Positions 9,332-18,609 of a stretch of 64,000 nucleotides of DNA are shown in pieces. This DNA comes from Haloarcula vallismortis ATCC 29715 (lineage in GTDB: Archaea; Halobacteriota; Halobacteria; Halobacteriales; Haloarculaceae). The translations under genes were made by a program, and so were the position numbers. The stretch covers positions 1 to 64,000 of the forward strand of contig NZ_AOLQ01000025.1 of the NCBI RefSeq assembly GCF_000337775.1, read 5' to 3'. Under the pieces are notes generated by a model. That model did no database searches and was not told the DNA's origin. It saw nothing but the letters and a program-made list of their open reading frames with translations. How positions within the stretch are numbered: the first letter of the stretch is position 1; each line of letters opens with the position of its first letter.

Positions 9332-10084
9332 ATGTGGTCACTCGATCATACGATGATGCGCGTCGAAGATCTGGACGCGTCGCTGGACTGGTACCAGACG
9401 TATTTCGATTACGAGGAGAAGGGCCGCTGGGAGGCCGACACCTTCACCAATGTCTTCCTCGGTCCGGAAGACGCCCACGACGAAGGTGCCCTGCTCGAAC
9501 TCACGTACAACCACGACGGGCGCTCGTACACGATGGGCGACGCGTGGGGACACATCGCTGTCCGCTGTGACGACGTATACGACGCCTACGAGGAGCTGAT
9601 GGACGCCGGCGTCGAGGACTACCGCGACCCGGACTCCTGTGGCGGCTCCTATGCCTTTGTCACAGACCCCGACGGCCACGAGATCGAAATCGTCGAGCGA
9701 GACCACGGGGCGAAGTGGTCGCTCGACCACACCATGATCCGCGTCGAGGATGCCGAACAGGCTATCGGCTGGTACACCCGGAAGCTCGACTACGACCTGT
9801 TCCGCCGCGAGGAGTTCGACGACTTCGCGCTGTATTTCCTCAAGCCCGAGGACGCCCCCGAGGAGGCAATGTCGGTTGAACTCACCTACAACTACGACGG
9901 TCGGTCCTACGAACTCGGCGACGCCTGGGGCCATCTTGCAGTCCGAACCGACGACCTCCACAGTGCGTGGGAGACGCTGATGGGCCGTCACGCTGAGGAC
10001 TACCGTGACCCAGAGAGCTGTGACGACCGTTACGCGTTCACCAAAGACCCCGACGGCCGCGAAATCGAAATTGTAACCAGCTGA
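9332..10084 (+). CDS. Tandem VOC (glyoxalase-fold) domain protein
   Basis: Two fused glyoxalase/bleomycin-resistance (VOC) domains in about 250 aa, probably a lactoylglutathione-lyase-like metalloenzyme. Each half has the same layout: SLDHTM(M/I)R near the start, then LELTYN(H/Y)DGRSY or VELTYN, GDAWGH(I/L)AVR, and DPDG(H/R)EIEIV at the end. This gives the expected His/Glu metal ligands twice. The halves are visibly homologous, so the gene arose by internal duplication. Start chosen at ATG 9332, which puts SLDHTM just after the start; GTG 9323 is an alternative. The true substrate is unknown, as haloarchaea lack glutathione and use gamma-glutamylcysteine. Confidence 0.85.
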   Translation: MWSLDHTMMRVEDLDASLDWYQTYFDYEEKGRWEADTFTNVFLGPEDAHDEGALLELTYNHDGRSYTMGDAWGHIAVRCDDVYDAYEELMDAGVEDYRDPDSCGGSYAFVTDPDGHEIEIVERDHGAKWSLDHTMIRVEDAEQAIGWYTRKLDYDLFRREEFDDFALYFLKPEDAPEEAMSVELTYNYDGRSYELGDAWGHLAVRTDDLHSAWETLMGRHAEDYRDPESCDDRYAFTKDPDGREIEIVTS

Positions 10085-10365
10085 CGCTACTGGCCGGCAG
10101 TGGCCGTCTGCGCGAAACTATTCTCACGCGGTCGCTGTCAGGAGACGAGCGTCCTGCGGAGTCGTTCCTGAGCCAGCAGTTAGCATCTGTGAAGCTTTAG
10201 GCGCTTCAGGCCAGCGGAGCCATCTCCGATATGCAAATCTGGGGCGTCAGACACCCGAATGACGATCCTGTTCTATACCTACAAGCATCTTATACCACAT
10301 CTAATCGCCACTGGCGTCACCGGTTAGCCCTTACTGCTCATGTCGATGGAATATTCTTACCACAA
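10085..10365. other. Intergenic region before csg1 promoter
   Basis: No supported gene. A 60-codon frame at 10231-10413 is rejected because of its non-haloarchaeal composition and because it runs into the S-layer leader. The stretch probably carries upstream regulatory DNA for the strong csg1 promoter. Confidence 0.4.
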
Positions 10366-10514
10366 AACATTTACAACAGACACCTATCGTTTAGACTGTA
10401 CCCCTACCCATGACGCCAGAAGTGAGTACGCCGGTTCGGTCTATGCGTGGTCGCGGTGACTGCGTTCCGACCAGGTGGAAAACTGCTGGGGTCGCCCGAT
10501 AGCAAACACAAACT
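10366..10514 (+). promoter_or_regulatory. csg1 promoter and 115-nt conserved leader
   Basis: A TATA-like CATTTACA at 10368-10375 follows CCACAAAA. A start about 26 bp later (near 10400) coincides with the left edge of a block (10400-10514) that is nearly identical to the leader of csg2 (13769-13882). A long leader is known for haloarchaeal S-layer mRNAs. Conservation that begins exactly at the predicted start supports a functional 5' UTR. Confidence 0.75.
10410..10502 (+). CDS. Candidate upstream ORF in csg1 leader (30 codons)
   Basis: ATG 10410 opens a 30-codon frame (begins MTPEVSTPVRSMRG, ends AGVAR) that stops 12 nt before the csg1 ATG and starts about 10 nt after the predicted transcript start. 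The equivalent frame in the csg2 leader has the same length without indels. Against coding: it is basic, unlike haloarchaeal proteins, and most differences between the two copies change the amino acid, so RNA-level conservation is equally possible. Confidence 0.3.
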   Translation: MTPEVSTPVRSMRGRGDCVPTRWKTAGVAR

Positions 10515-13193
10515 ATGACAGATACAAACGACAAACTACGCAGCCTGTTCCTGGCCGCGATCATGGTGTTCTCGGTGTTCGCCATGACAACCGGCTTTGC
10601 AGGAAGTGCTGCTGCAGCTAATTTGGACGCTGGGACGTTCTACAGCGGCCAAGAAGTACAGTTTAGCGTAAACAACCCTGACGCAACCTATCAAGTTCGG
10701 ACCGTCGACAAGAGCGGAGACGATGATCGGGTCGGTGCGCTTCGCCGGACGCTCTCACCGAACGATGACGGAGATCTCGTGTTCGATCTTGACGAGCGCC
10801 TCACCGAAGGCGATTTCGTCATCCAGAACAGTAACACCGGTGATGTTGTCGACCTGAGTGACGGGTCTGAATCACCAGTCGGTAATAATGGCCTTACAGC
10901 CTCTGAGACGTTCGAGGTCATCCAGCAGGACCTCACCGCCGACTTCGACGATGATTCCGTCGGAACAGAGGGCGACTCGGCTGATGTCGACTTCGAGATC
11001 GAGTCCGATGTCCGGAACAACTACGCGGTCAACGTCTCTGCGGAGGGACTTGACCGAGACGAACTCGCCGATATCTTCAAAAACAACGAAAATATCGACG
11101 TACCTGATGATGCAACGGTGATCACCGAATCTGGCGATGGTGATCTCGTTGATGTCAACAGTGAAGATGAGTTCTTCGCAGACACCGAGAAGATCCAGAT
11201 TGTCGGCGATGCAGAAGGCGATTACACGCTGAACTTCTCGGACATCGACGAAGGTAACTACACGATTGAAACCAACGTGACCGACACCGACGCTTCGGAC
11301 TCGGACAACATCGAGGTTGTCGACACCGGTGACGATGAAGCGTCCTTCGAGCAGGGCGTCGTCTCTGAGGAACGTGGTGACGTGGCAAACATCACCATCC
11401 AGCTCGACAACACCGACGAAGCGACCGTGCAGGTCGGTGACAAGGATGATGATAACTACTTCGCCATCGCCGAAGTGACTGACGACAACGACGACGGCGT
11501 CGCACACGTCAAGTTCAACAGCTACCGAGCTGGTGACGGCGATGCTAGCGATGTCCTCGTTCCTGGTGACGACGAAACGACCATCGATGAGGTCGAACAG
11601 CACAACTATGGCAGCTTCGGCGGCGATGGCGTCGGCCAAGACATTCTCGAAGCGACGGACTACGATATGAAGGTTGTCAATGGTCACGTTGGCGTCGCTG
11701 ACAACAGTTCGGAGACTCCGTACCAAGAGGTTGAAAATGAGGACGATGTCGGAACGCTCTCACTCGGCGAGCGCTCTACTGAGAACATCCAGGTGTGGCG
11801 TGCCCCAAGTGGCACGTACGGTGATGATATCAGCGATCTTGATGCTGACGAAACCGCACCAGTCTACGACCTGATCGAGTCCGGTAACATCACACAGACC
11901 GGCGAAGTGGCAATTGACGATGTCAACGACGACGTCATCATCCAGGTCGAGGCATCCGGTCTCGAAGGTGCGTTTACCGACGGTAGCGGTGACCTTAGCA
12001 TAAGTGCAAGTGAGTACGGTGATGCCTCCGGGCCAGAGAACGCAGGTGAATCCGACGAGCACGTGTTCCAAACCGGCTTCGAAGATTCTGACCCTGGCGC
12101 AAACACCGATACCGATATTACGGACATCAGCGACGCTGTTGCCAGTGATGACTACACGGTCATCTACGACGAGGCCAACGACACGCACTTCGTCGCCATC
12201 GACGGAGCGGATCTCGCTGACACAGATGGTCTTGGTCTTGAAGACGAAGACGAGTACGCGGCAAACTTCACTGTCTTCGACCAAACCAGTGACCTCGTCG
12301 ACGACGACGACGACAGCGAAGTCGTCAACGAAAGCGTTCAGTTCCTTGACGCCGATGCGACGCTGAACAACGACGATGACATCACCGTTCAGGCTGCTGC
12401 TGGTCAGGAGTTCCGCGGCACGACGAACGTCGCACCCAGCACCGAAGTAACCGTCCGCCTCCGCAGCCAATCGAGCAGCAGTCCGTTCCTGCTCCAACCG
12501 AGTGGAGCTGTCGGGCCGAACGGTACGTTCACCGCGACAGCTGACCTCAGTGAGCGGAGCCCCGGGACGAACTTCACGGCACAGAGCCGTGTCGACGGCA
12601 GTGACGTCGGCGACGACATCGACGGCACGATTGTCGAAGGCGAAACGGCCACTGTGAGTATCAGTGATCAGGAGTCCGATGGGAGCGAAGTCACGGTCGA
12701 CAGCACGCAGTTGTCCGCCGGTGGCTTCATCGTCATCCACGACAGCTCCCTGCTTGAGGGAGAAGTCGAGGGGAGCGTCATCGGTAGCTCCGAGTACCTC
12801 GAGGCAGGCAGCCACGAGGACATCACGATCACGCTCGACGAGCCGATGGACGAGAACTTCACGGCTATCGCGATGCCGCACCTCGACACCAACGGCAACG
12901 AGGAGTACGACTTCCCGGACGCTGACGGTCCGTACACCGGCGCAGACGGTGCTGTGACGGACGACGCGAACGTGACCGTCATTGCCGAGGACACGCCTGA
13001 GGACACGCCGACGGACACGCCTGAGGACACGCCGACGGACACGCCTGAGGACACGCCGACGGACACGCCTGAGGACACGCCGATAGACACTGAAACCGAG
13101 ACCACGGAAGAGACCGGTCCCGGCTTCACGGCAGCCATCGCCCTCATCGCGCTGGTCGCCGCTGCGCTCCTCGCCGTCCGACGCGACAACTAA
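10515..13193 (+). CDS. csg1: S-layer major cell surface glycoprotein, copy 1
   Basis: Precursor of the S-layer glycoprotein that forms the cell envelope lattice, 892 aa. The N-terminal secretion signal (residues 1-35: [19 protein letters not shown], then [13 protein letters not shown]) is the characteristic halobacterial surface-glycoprotein type. The mature part is strongly acidic with many N-x-S/T sequons. Before the anchor is a DTPE/DTPT repeat (about 830-860), a typical O-glycosylated wall-spanning stretch. The C-terminus has PGF (869-871), a hydrophobic helix and RRDN, the PGF-CTERM signal cut and lipid-attached through archaeosortase. The paralogue csg2 lies directly downstream and artA after that. 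Expressed from its own promoter and a 115-nt leader. Confidence 0.95.
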   Translation: MTDTNDKLRSLFLAAIMVFSVFAMTTGFAGSAAAANLDAGTFYSGQEVQFSVNNPDATYQVRTVDKSGDDDRVGALRRTLSPNDDGDLVFDLDERLTEGDFVIQNSNTGDVVDLSDGSESPVGNNGLTASETFEVIQQDLTADFDDDSVGTEGDSADVDFEIESDVRNNYAVNVSAEGLDRDELADIFKNNENIDVPDDATVITESGDGDLVDVNSEDEFFADTEKIQIVGDAEGDYTLNFSDIDEGNYTIETNVTDTDASDSDNIEVVDTGDDEASFEQGVVSEERGDVANITIQLDNTDEATVQVGDKDDDNYFAIAEVTDDNDDGVAHVKFNSYRAGDGDASDVLVPGDDETTIDEVEQHNYGSFGGDGVGQDILEATDYDMKVVNGHVGVADNSSETPYQEVENEDDVGTLSLGERSTENIQVWRAPSGTYGDDISDLDADETAPVYDLIESGNITQTGEVAIDDVNDDVIIQVEASGLEGAFTDGSGDLSISASEYGDASGPENAGESDEHVFQTGFEDSDPGANTDTDITDISDAVASDDYTVIYDEANDTHFVAIDGADLADTDGLGLEDEDEYAANFTVFDQTSDLVDDDDDSEVVNESVQFLDADATLNNDDDITVQAAAGQEFRGTTNVAPSTEVTVRLRSQSSSSPFLLQPSGAVGPNGTFTATADLSERSPGTNFTAQSRVDGSDVGDDIDGTIVEGETATVSISDQESDGSEVTVDSTQLSAGGFIVIHDSSLLEGEVEGSVIGSSEYLEAGSHEDITITLDEPMDENFTAIAMPHLDTNGNEEYDFPDADGPYTGADGAVTDDANVTVIAEDTPEDTPTDTPEDTPTDTPEDTPTDTPEDTPIDTETETTEETGPGFTAAIALIALVAAALLAVRRDN

Positions 13194-13230
13194 CCGGAAC
13201 AACTCCGGTCCCTGAACACTATTTTCTTTC
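13194..13230 (+). terminator. csg1 terminator hairpin and T-rich tract
   Basis: Directly after the stop codon, CCGGA (13194-13198) pairs with TCCGG (13204-13208) and a T-rich ATTTTCTTTC follows. The matching place after csg2 has CCAGA/TCTGG, so the stem is kept by a compensatory change. Confidence 0.6.
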
Positions 13231-13735
13231 GCGCGCACGGGTGCAGTGCCGACAGTCTGTACACTGTCACCGACTCGCGGCTTGGTTTCCTGACCAGAGG
13301 TTCTGTTGTTCGCTTTCCCACTGCTACTTGCCGACCGTCAGTCGTGACTGGAGAGAGTCAAACACCGGCCCACTATTCGAAAGAGAGTCCAAGCGAGATA
13401 CGCTGGTCTGGGGCGTGCCTTGCGCTGACAATATAAGTGCGCTGCCCTCTGACAGTCTGTTCTAATTCCAGTATTACCTGCGTAGCAATCACTGATAGCC
13501 GGTCCTGATTCACGTTCGTGATCTCTTAGCTCTCGCAGGTCACAGCAACATCTGAGCTCTCTTTCCCAGCAAGCAGTGAGGTGAACTGCAGTTGAATCAG
13601 GCGGGTAGCTCAACCGGAGTTCTGCCATTCGATTATCTGACAGGTAGATTGAATACCATGTCAAAGGCAAATGTATGTGCAAAAGCATTATTGAATTACC
13701 ATTACTTGTAGTATACTTACCAGCTTTATTCCACA
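13231..13735. other. Intergenic region between csg1 and csg2
   Basis: About 500 bp with no supported gene. A 132-codon reverse-strand frame (13338-13736) is Cys/Arg-rich, lacks acidic composition and has no recognisable domain, so I treat it as chance. The right end is AT-rich and leads into the csg2 promoter. Confidence 0.5.
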
Positions 13736-13882
13736 AAGCATTTACCGCACTTCGGGCAATGTACCGATACCCCTACCCATGACGCCAGAAGTGAGTACGC
13801 CGGTTCGGTCTATGCGTGGCCTCGGTGGTTACGTTCCGACCACGCGGAAAGCTGCTGGGGTCGCCCGATAGCAAACACAAAC
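13736..13882 (+). promoter_or_regulatory. csg2 promoter and 114-nt conserved leader
   Basis: A TATA-like CATTTACC at 13739-13746 sits at the same distance as in csg1; the conserved leader block runs 13769-13882. The two leaders match almost base for base over their first 50 nt and last 25 nt, while the middle differs at about ten positions. Confidence 0.75.
13779..13871 (+). CDS. Candidate upstream ORF in csg2 leader (30 codons)
   Basis: Same position and length as the frame in the csg1 leader: ATG 13779, TAG 13869-13871, 11 nt before the csg2 start. It begins MTPEVSTPVRSMRG and ends AGVAR; the middle differs at six residues. Coding status is uncertain for the reasons given for the csg1 copy. 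Confidence 0.3.
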   Translation: MTPEVSTPVRSMRGLGGYVPTTRKAAGVAR

Positions 13883-16594
13883 ATGACAGATACAAACGAA
13901 AAACTACGCAGCCTGTTCCTGGCCGCGATCATGGTGTTCTCGGTGTTCGCCATGACAACCGGCTTCGCGGGCAGTGCTGCTGCTGCTCCATCTGAATTGG
14001 ACGCTGGGACGTTCTACAGCGGCCAAGAAGTACAGTTTAGCGCAAACAACCCCAGTGCTGATTATGAAGTTCGGACCGTCGACAAGAGCGGTGACGATGA
14101 TCGAGTCGGCGCACTTCGCCGGACGGTCAGCCCTGACGACAGCGGCGTTGTCTCGTTCGACCTCGACGGTCGCCTCAGTGAAGGCGATTTCGTCATCCAG
14201 AACGGTAACTCCGGTGAGGTCGTCGACCTGAGCACTGAGAACAACAAGGAAGGCTCAGTCGATCCTAACAATGGCCTTACAGAGGGAGAGACGTTCGAGG
14301 TCGTTCAGCAGGACCTCTCCGCCGACTTCGACGATGATTCTGTCGGCACGGAGGGCGACTCGGCTGAGGCCGACTTCGAGATCGATTCAGATGTCCGGAA
14401 CGGGTACGCGGTCAACATCTCATCCGAGAACCTAGACCGAGACGAACTCGCAGACATCTTCACTCGGGCGACGGATCAACCTGATAACCCCGACTACAAG
14501 GTTATCAGTACATCAGATGATTCGAACCAACTTGTTGGCATCAACGACGATGACCGCGAGGCGGCCGAAGAGGAATTCTTCGCAGACACCGAGAAGATCC
14601 AGATCATCGGCGCGGAAGGCGAATACACGCTGGACTTCACGGACATCGACGAAGGTAACTACACGATTGAAACCAACGTGACCGACACTGACGCCTCGGA
14701 CTCGGACACCATCGAGGTTGTCGACACCGGTGACGACGAAGCGTCCTTCGGAGACGGCGTCGTCAACGAGGAACGCGGTGACGTGGCAAACATCACCATC
14801 CAGCTCGACAACACCGACGAAGCGACCGTGCAGGTCGGTGACGTGGAAGACGATAACTACGCAGCCGTTGCGAAGGTGACTGACGACGATGAAGACGGCG
14901 TAGCCCACGTCAAGTTCAACAGCTACCGCGCGGGCACTTCCGACAGCGGTGTCCTAGTCGCTGGTGACGACGACACCACCGTCGAGGGAGTTGAACAGTA
15001 CGGCTCCTTCACTGACACTACCGAGAAGGACACTGGCTCAGACATCCTTGAGGCGACGGACTACGATATGTACGTCGTCAACGGGTTCGTTCTTGATGAC
15101 AACCGCATTACCGATTCGAACAAACTACCCGATGGCGCAAAAGGCGGGGAGTTCACTAACATTACCGACGAAGACGATATCGGAACCCTCTCACTCGGAG
15201 AGCGGTCCACCGAGAACGTTCAGGTTTGGCGTGCTCCCAGTGGCACGTACAACGATGACATCAGCGATCTCGACGCTGATGAAACCGCACCGGTCTACGA
15301 TCTGATCGAGGCTGGTAACATCACGCAGACCGACGAAGCGGCGATCGACGATGTCAACGACGACATCATCGTCCAAGTCGAGGCATCCGGTCTCGAAGGT
15401 GTGTTCACCAAAGACGGTGACATCGACACGAGTTCCTACGGTGGCGATTCCGGCCCTGAGTTCGATGACTCCGACTCGCGCACTGACGCGGTGTTCCAGC
15501 ACGAACTCGAGGATGCTGATCCCGGCGCAAACACCGATGGCAGCGGTACTGACATCGGCGCGCTTACGCAGGGCTCTGACTACGATGTCATCTACGACGA
15601 AGCTAACGACACGCACTTCGTCGCTATCGACGGCGCAGCTCTCGAGGATGCCCTCTCCCTTGAGGACGAAGACGAGTACGCGGCGAACTTCACTGTCCAC
15701 GACAAGAACAGTGACCTTGTCGACGACGACGACGACAGCGAAGTCGTCAACGACAGCGTTCAGTTCGTTGACGCCGATGCGACACTGAACGATGGCGATG
15801 ACGTTACCGTTCAGGCCGAGGCTGGTCAGCAGTTCTCCGGGACGACGAACGTCGCACCCAGCACCGAACTGACTGTCCGTCTCCGCAGCCAATCGAGTAG
15901 CAGTCCGTTCCTGCTCCAGCCGGAGACAGCCGTCACGTCGAACGGTACGTTCACCGCGACGGCTGACCTCAGCGACCGGAGCGCCGGAACGAACTTCACG
16001 GCACAGTCCCGTGTCGACGGGAGTGACGTCGGTGACGAGATCGACGGCACAATCGTTGAAGGTGCAGTCGGCACTGTGAGCATCAGTGATCAGGAATCCG
16101 ACGGGAGCGAAGTCGTCGTCGACAGCGCACAGCTGTCCGCCGGTGGCTTCATCGCAATCCACGCCGGTAACGCATCCGGCGATGTCGTCGGTAACTCCGA
16201 GTACCTCGAGGCAGGCAGCCACGAGGACATCACGATCACGCTCGACGAGCCGATGGACGAGGACTTCACCGCGGTTGCGATGCCGCACCTCGACACCAAC
16301 GGCAACGAAGCGTACGACTTCCCTGGCGCTGACGATCCGTACACCGCTAACGGTCCTGTGACGGACAGCGCGAACGTGACCGTCACCGCCGAGGAAGAGC
16401 CGACAGCAACCGAGACGGAAACCGAAACGGAAACCGAAACGGAAACTGAAACCGAAACGGAAACCGAAATGTCGACCACCGAGGAGCCTGAGCCCGAGAC
16501 CACCACCGCAGAGGAAGGTCCCGGCTTCACGGCAGCCATCGCGCTCATCGCGCTGGTCGCCGCTGCGCTCCTCGCCGTCCGACGCGACAACTAA
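13883..16594 (+). CDS. csg2: S-layer major cell surface glycoprotein, copy 2
   Basis: Tandem paralogue of csg1, 903 aa, with the same signal peptide, domain order and PGF-CTERM anchor (PGF at 880-882, ending VRRDN). It differs by small insertions, for example near residues 125-135 and 195-230, and by its pre-anchor stretch, which is a TETE repeat (about 835-860) instead of the DTPE/DTPT repeat of csg1. Long parts of the two genes are nearly identical at DNA level, so gene conversion is likely. Two S-layer genes may allow two lattices or dosage for an abundant protein; which is expressed cannot be told from sequence. Confidence 0.95.
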   Translation: MTDTNEKLRSLFLAAIMVFSVFAMTTGFAGSAAAAPSELDAGTFYSGQEVQFSANNPSADYEVRTVDKSGDDDRVGALRRTVSPDDSGVVSFDLDGRLSEGDFVIQNGNSGEVVDLSTENNKEGSVDPNNGLTEGETFEVVQQDLSADFDDDSVGTEGDSAEADFEIDSDVRNGYAVNISSENLDRDELADIFTRATDQPDNPDYKVISTSDDSNQLVGINDDDREAAEEEFFADTEKIQIIGAEGEYTLDFTDIDEGNYTIETNVTDTDASDSDTIEVVDTGDDEASFGDGVVNEERGDVANITIQLDNTDEATVQVGDVEDDNYAAVAKVTDDDEDGVAHVKFNSYRAGTSDSGVLVAGDDDTTVEGVEQYGSFTDTTEKDTGSDILEATDYDMYVVNGFVLDDNRITDSNKLPDGAKGGEFTNITDEDDIGTLSLGERSTENVQVWRAPSGTYNDDISDLDADETAPVYDLIEAGNITQTDEAAIDDVNDDIIVQVEASGLEGVFTKDGDIDTSSYGGDSGPEFDDSDSRTDAVFQHELEDADPGANTDGSGTDIGALTQGSDYDVIYDEANDTHFVAIDGAALEDALSLEDEDEYAANFTVHDKNSDLVDDDDDSEVVNDSVQFVDADATLNDGDDVTVQAEAGQQFSGTTNVAPSTELTVRLRSQSSSSPFLLQPETAVTSNGTFTATADLSDRSAGTNFTAQSRVDGSDVGDEIDGTIVEGAVGTVSISDQESDGSEVVVDSAQLSAGGFIAIHAGNASGDVVGNSEYLEAGSHEDITITLDEPMDEDFTAVAMPHLDTNGNEAYDFPGADDPYTANGPVTDSANVTVTAEEEPTATETETETETETETETETETEMSTTEEPEPETTTAEEGPGFTAAIALIALVAAALLAVRRDN

Positions 16595-16632
16595 CCAGAG
16601 CAGTTCTGGTCTCTGAACACCGTTCTTTCTTT
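16595..16632 (+). terminator. csg2 terminator hairpin and T-rich tract
   Basis: CCAGA (16595-16599) pairs with TCTGG (16605-16609), followed by GTTCTTTCTTTC. It covaries with the csg1 hairpin (a G-C pair replaced by A-T), which argues that the structure is functional. Confidence 0.6.
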
Positions 16633-16740
16633 CGCGCGCTACGCCGGTAGCGGCAGCGCTACCGCTAGTCGGTCTGACGACGACACCGCACAGTAGCGCA
16701 ACGACAAAACATATAGGCCGGTTTGGCTAACGTACGAGCA

Positions 16741-17742
16741 ATGAGTGAGACAGTCCTGCAAGCGGGCGTCGACATCGCTGGACTGTCGTTCGACCCGGTC
16801 ACGGTTTCGGAGCCGCTGATGTGGCTCGTTCTCGTGGCGTTTCTGGGAAGTGTGGCCGTCGCCCAGTACGACGAGCGGCTGGCCCGCCCCGTCGGGACGG
16901 TCGGCTGGGTCGTGTTCGCGGCGTACTGGCTAGTCTTGGCGCCGCATTTCATCCTGATACAGAAGAGCGTCGTCGAGGGGCTGGGAAGCGTTGTCGCCGT
17001 CCCGCTGTCGCTGTACACCGCCTATCTGCTCTGGAACGGCCGGGAGTCGCTACTGGTGTTGACCCGCGCTATCGGCATCATGGGCGTCATCTATGTGCCG
17101 TTCCTCACCATCGGGCCGCTGCGGCAGGCTATCATCGAGGTCGTCACCGACCAGGTCGCCTTCCTCATGACCGTCATCGGATACGACCCGATGGTGGTCG
17201 ACGGACTCTCGCACAACGGTATCGAGATCACGTCGAAGCAGTACCCCTACGAGAACACGTTCTGGTTCGACGGGAACGAGCGACCGATAACGTACACTAT
17301 CATTCTGGCCTGTACAGGTATCGGCAGCATCTCCATCTTCGCTGGCGGCATACTGGCAGTCAAGGCACCGTGGCGGCGGAAGCTCCGCGTGCTGGCCGTG
17401 GCTGTCGGCATCATTTACGTACTGAATCTGCTTCGGAATCTCGGCATCGCACTGGCCTTTGGTCTCCAGAAGGCGCAGTTTTTCCCGGAGACGGTCATGG
17501 CGCTGTTCGGTCTCAGCGACGCACAGCTGGTGTCTTACTACATCGTCGACCGGATGCTGGCACAGTTCGGCTCCGTCATCGTCCTTGTTGGGCTTACGTG
17601 GGTGCTGATGCGGGAGCTGCCGGAACTCACCGTCATCGTCGAGGACCTCCTGTTTCTGGTGACTGGCACGGAGTACGACCTCGGAACAGCGTTCGAAAAA
17701 GACCAGACTGAGCCCGGTAGCCCAACGCCCGGCGACGACTGA
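16741..17742 (+). CDS. artA: Archaeosortase A
   Basis: Membrane transpeptidase-like enzyme that processes PGF-CTERM proteins such as the S-layer glycoprotein, coupled to lipid attachment. Protein of 333 aa with about eight membrane segments. The catalytic cysteine lies in ACTGIGS (C191) and the conserved arginines in LLRNLGI (R232) and VDRML (R271). The spacings of 41 and 39 residues equal those of the catalytic triad I recall for Haloferax volcanii ArtA (C173, R214, R253). A TATA box CATATAGG at 16710-16718 is about 26 bp upstream of ATG 16741, which fixes the start and makes the gene independently transcribed. It directly follows its two likely main substrates, csg1 and csg2. Confidence 0.93.
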   Translation: MSETVLQAGVDIAGLSFDPVTVSEPLMWLVLVAFLGSVAVAQYDERLARPVGTVGWVVFAAYWLVLAPHFILIQKSVVEGLGSVVAVPLSLYTAYLLWNGRESLLVLTRAIGIMGVIYVPFLTIGPLRQAIIEVVTDQVAFLMTVIGYDPMVVDGLSHNGIEITSKQYPYENTFWFDGNERPITYTIILACTGIGSISIFAGGILAVKAPWRRKLRVLAVAVGIIYVLNLLRNLGIALAFGLQKAQFFPETVMALFGLSDAQLVSYYIVDRMLAQFGSVIVLVGLTWVLMRELPELTVIVEDLLFLVTGTEYDLGTAFEKDQTEPGSPTPGDD

Positions 17743-17754
17743 ACTGGGACGGCG

Positions 17755-18534
17755 CTATTCTAGGTCGGCTCCTGCAGTCGACTCTAACACGTCCGCTTCG
17801 AGCGGGTGAAGCGACCCGGGAATCACGAGTAGATGGAGCGGCTCGCCAAACGTCTGCTCTGCGAGGTCATCGAGCGTATCAGCGACCACTAGTGGGTCCG
17901 GGCTACCGGCTCTGGCGACGACGACGCCAAGCGTGTCCGGGAACGGCTTCGACAGTAGTTCGGCGGCGTGGCTTGCAGTCATGTACGTGTCGTCGCTCTC
18001 GTCCCAGTGGGGGTCGTCGACCTTGATGTCGAGATAGACGAGCGTATGTAGGTCCCGGGCTCGATTGTCCTCGATTGTCGCCACAACGCTGTCCGGAACG
18101 CCGTCACCGCCGTGGGCGTCCTCGAACGGGAGCGTCGTGGCCTTCCCAAAGCGGTAGTTCTGCAGGCCGGTCAGCGAGCCAGCAGCAGTCTGGGCGGTCG
18201 TTCCATGGACGATTCGGGTCTGGATACCGCGGTCTTCGGCGCGGAGTCGGAGATCAGTGTGTGTCGTCGACACCATCGTATCGCCGGCGGTACAGAAGAC
18301 GACGTCTTCGCTCTCGGCGGCCGCGAGAATCGGTTCCGGGTTCTGTTCGATTCCGGCCCGATCCCGGACCTCGATAGTCGTCCCTAGCGAAGCTTCCAAG
18401 GTTTCGAGGTCGGTGCCGACCAGCCGGCTCGTGTAGAACTCGGCGAACACGCGGTCGGCGTCCTGGATAGCGTCGCGGCCGGCGACCGTGACCGAGCGCT
18501 CGTCGTAGAGGCCCAGCCCGACGAATGTGAGCAT
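17755..18534 (-). CDS. dphB: Diphthine synthase
   Basis: SAM-dependent methyltransferase that methylates the modified histidine of elongation factor 2 in diphthamide synthesis. The protein is 259 aa, the family length. The N-terminal MLTFVGLGLYDERSVTVAG is the tetrapyrrole-methylase-fold glycine loop. VVFCTAGDTMVSTTH (near 78-92) and HGTTAQTAAGSLTGLQNYRFGKATTLPF (near 109-136, shown in parts) are family hallmarks. It is divergent with trm5; both act on the translation apparatus. The stop lies 12 bp after artA, convergently. Confidence 0.93.
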   Translation of the reverse strand: MLTFVGLGLYDERSVTVAGRDAIQDADRVFAEFYTSRLVGTDLETLEASLGTTIEVRDRAGIEQNPEPILAAAESEDVVFCTAGDTMVSTTHTDLRLRAEDRGIQTRIVHGTTAQTAAGSLTGLQNYRFGKATTLPFEDAHGGDGVPDSVVATIEDNRARDLHTLVYLDIKVDDPHWDESDDTYMTASHAAELLSKPFPDTLGVVVARAGSPDPLVVADTLDDLAEQTFGEPLHLLVIPGSLHPLEADVLESTAGADLE

Positions 18535-18609
18535 ATCTGGAGTGGGTCGCCGTCGGGGATAAAGGGCGCGAAGCGTCAGGCTTACCGCCCGCGGTCTGGG
18601 AGGGGCAGT

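Noticed and set aside
10231..10413. 60-codon forward frame before csg1
   Set aside because: Composition unlike haloarchaeal protein and it runs through the csg1 TATA box into the leader.
10410..10502. Treating the csg leader frame as a certain coding gene
   Set aside because: Most differences between the two copies are amino-acid changing and the peptide is basic; kept only as a low-confidence candidate.
11760..13238. Long reverse-strand frames inside csg1 and csg2 (up to 492 codons)
   Set aside because: Mirror frames of very acidic, repeat-rich genes; no start signal or domain.
13338..13736. 132-codon reverse-strand frame between the S-layer genes
   Set aside because: Cys/Arg-rich and not acidic, no domain, and it overlaps the csg2 promoter region; chance frame in GC-rich DNA.
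16381..16480. Short tandem repeats at the csg gene ends as a CRISPR-like array
   Set aside because: They are in-frame DTPE/DTPT and TETE codon repeats of the glycosylated stalk; there are no spacers.
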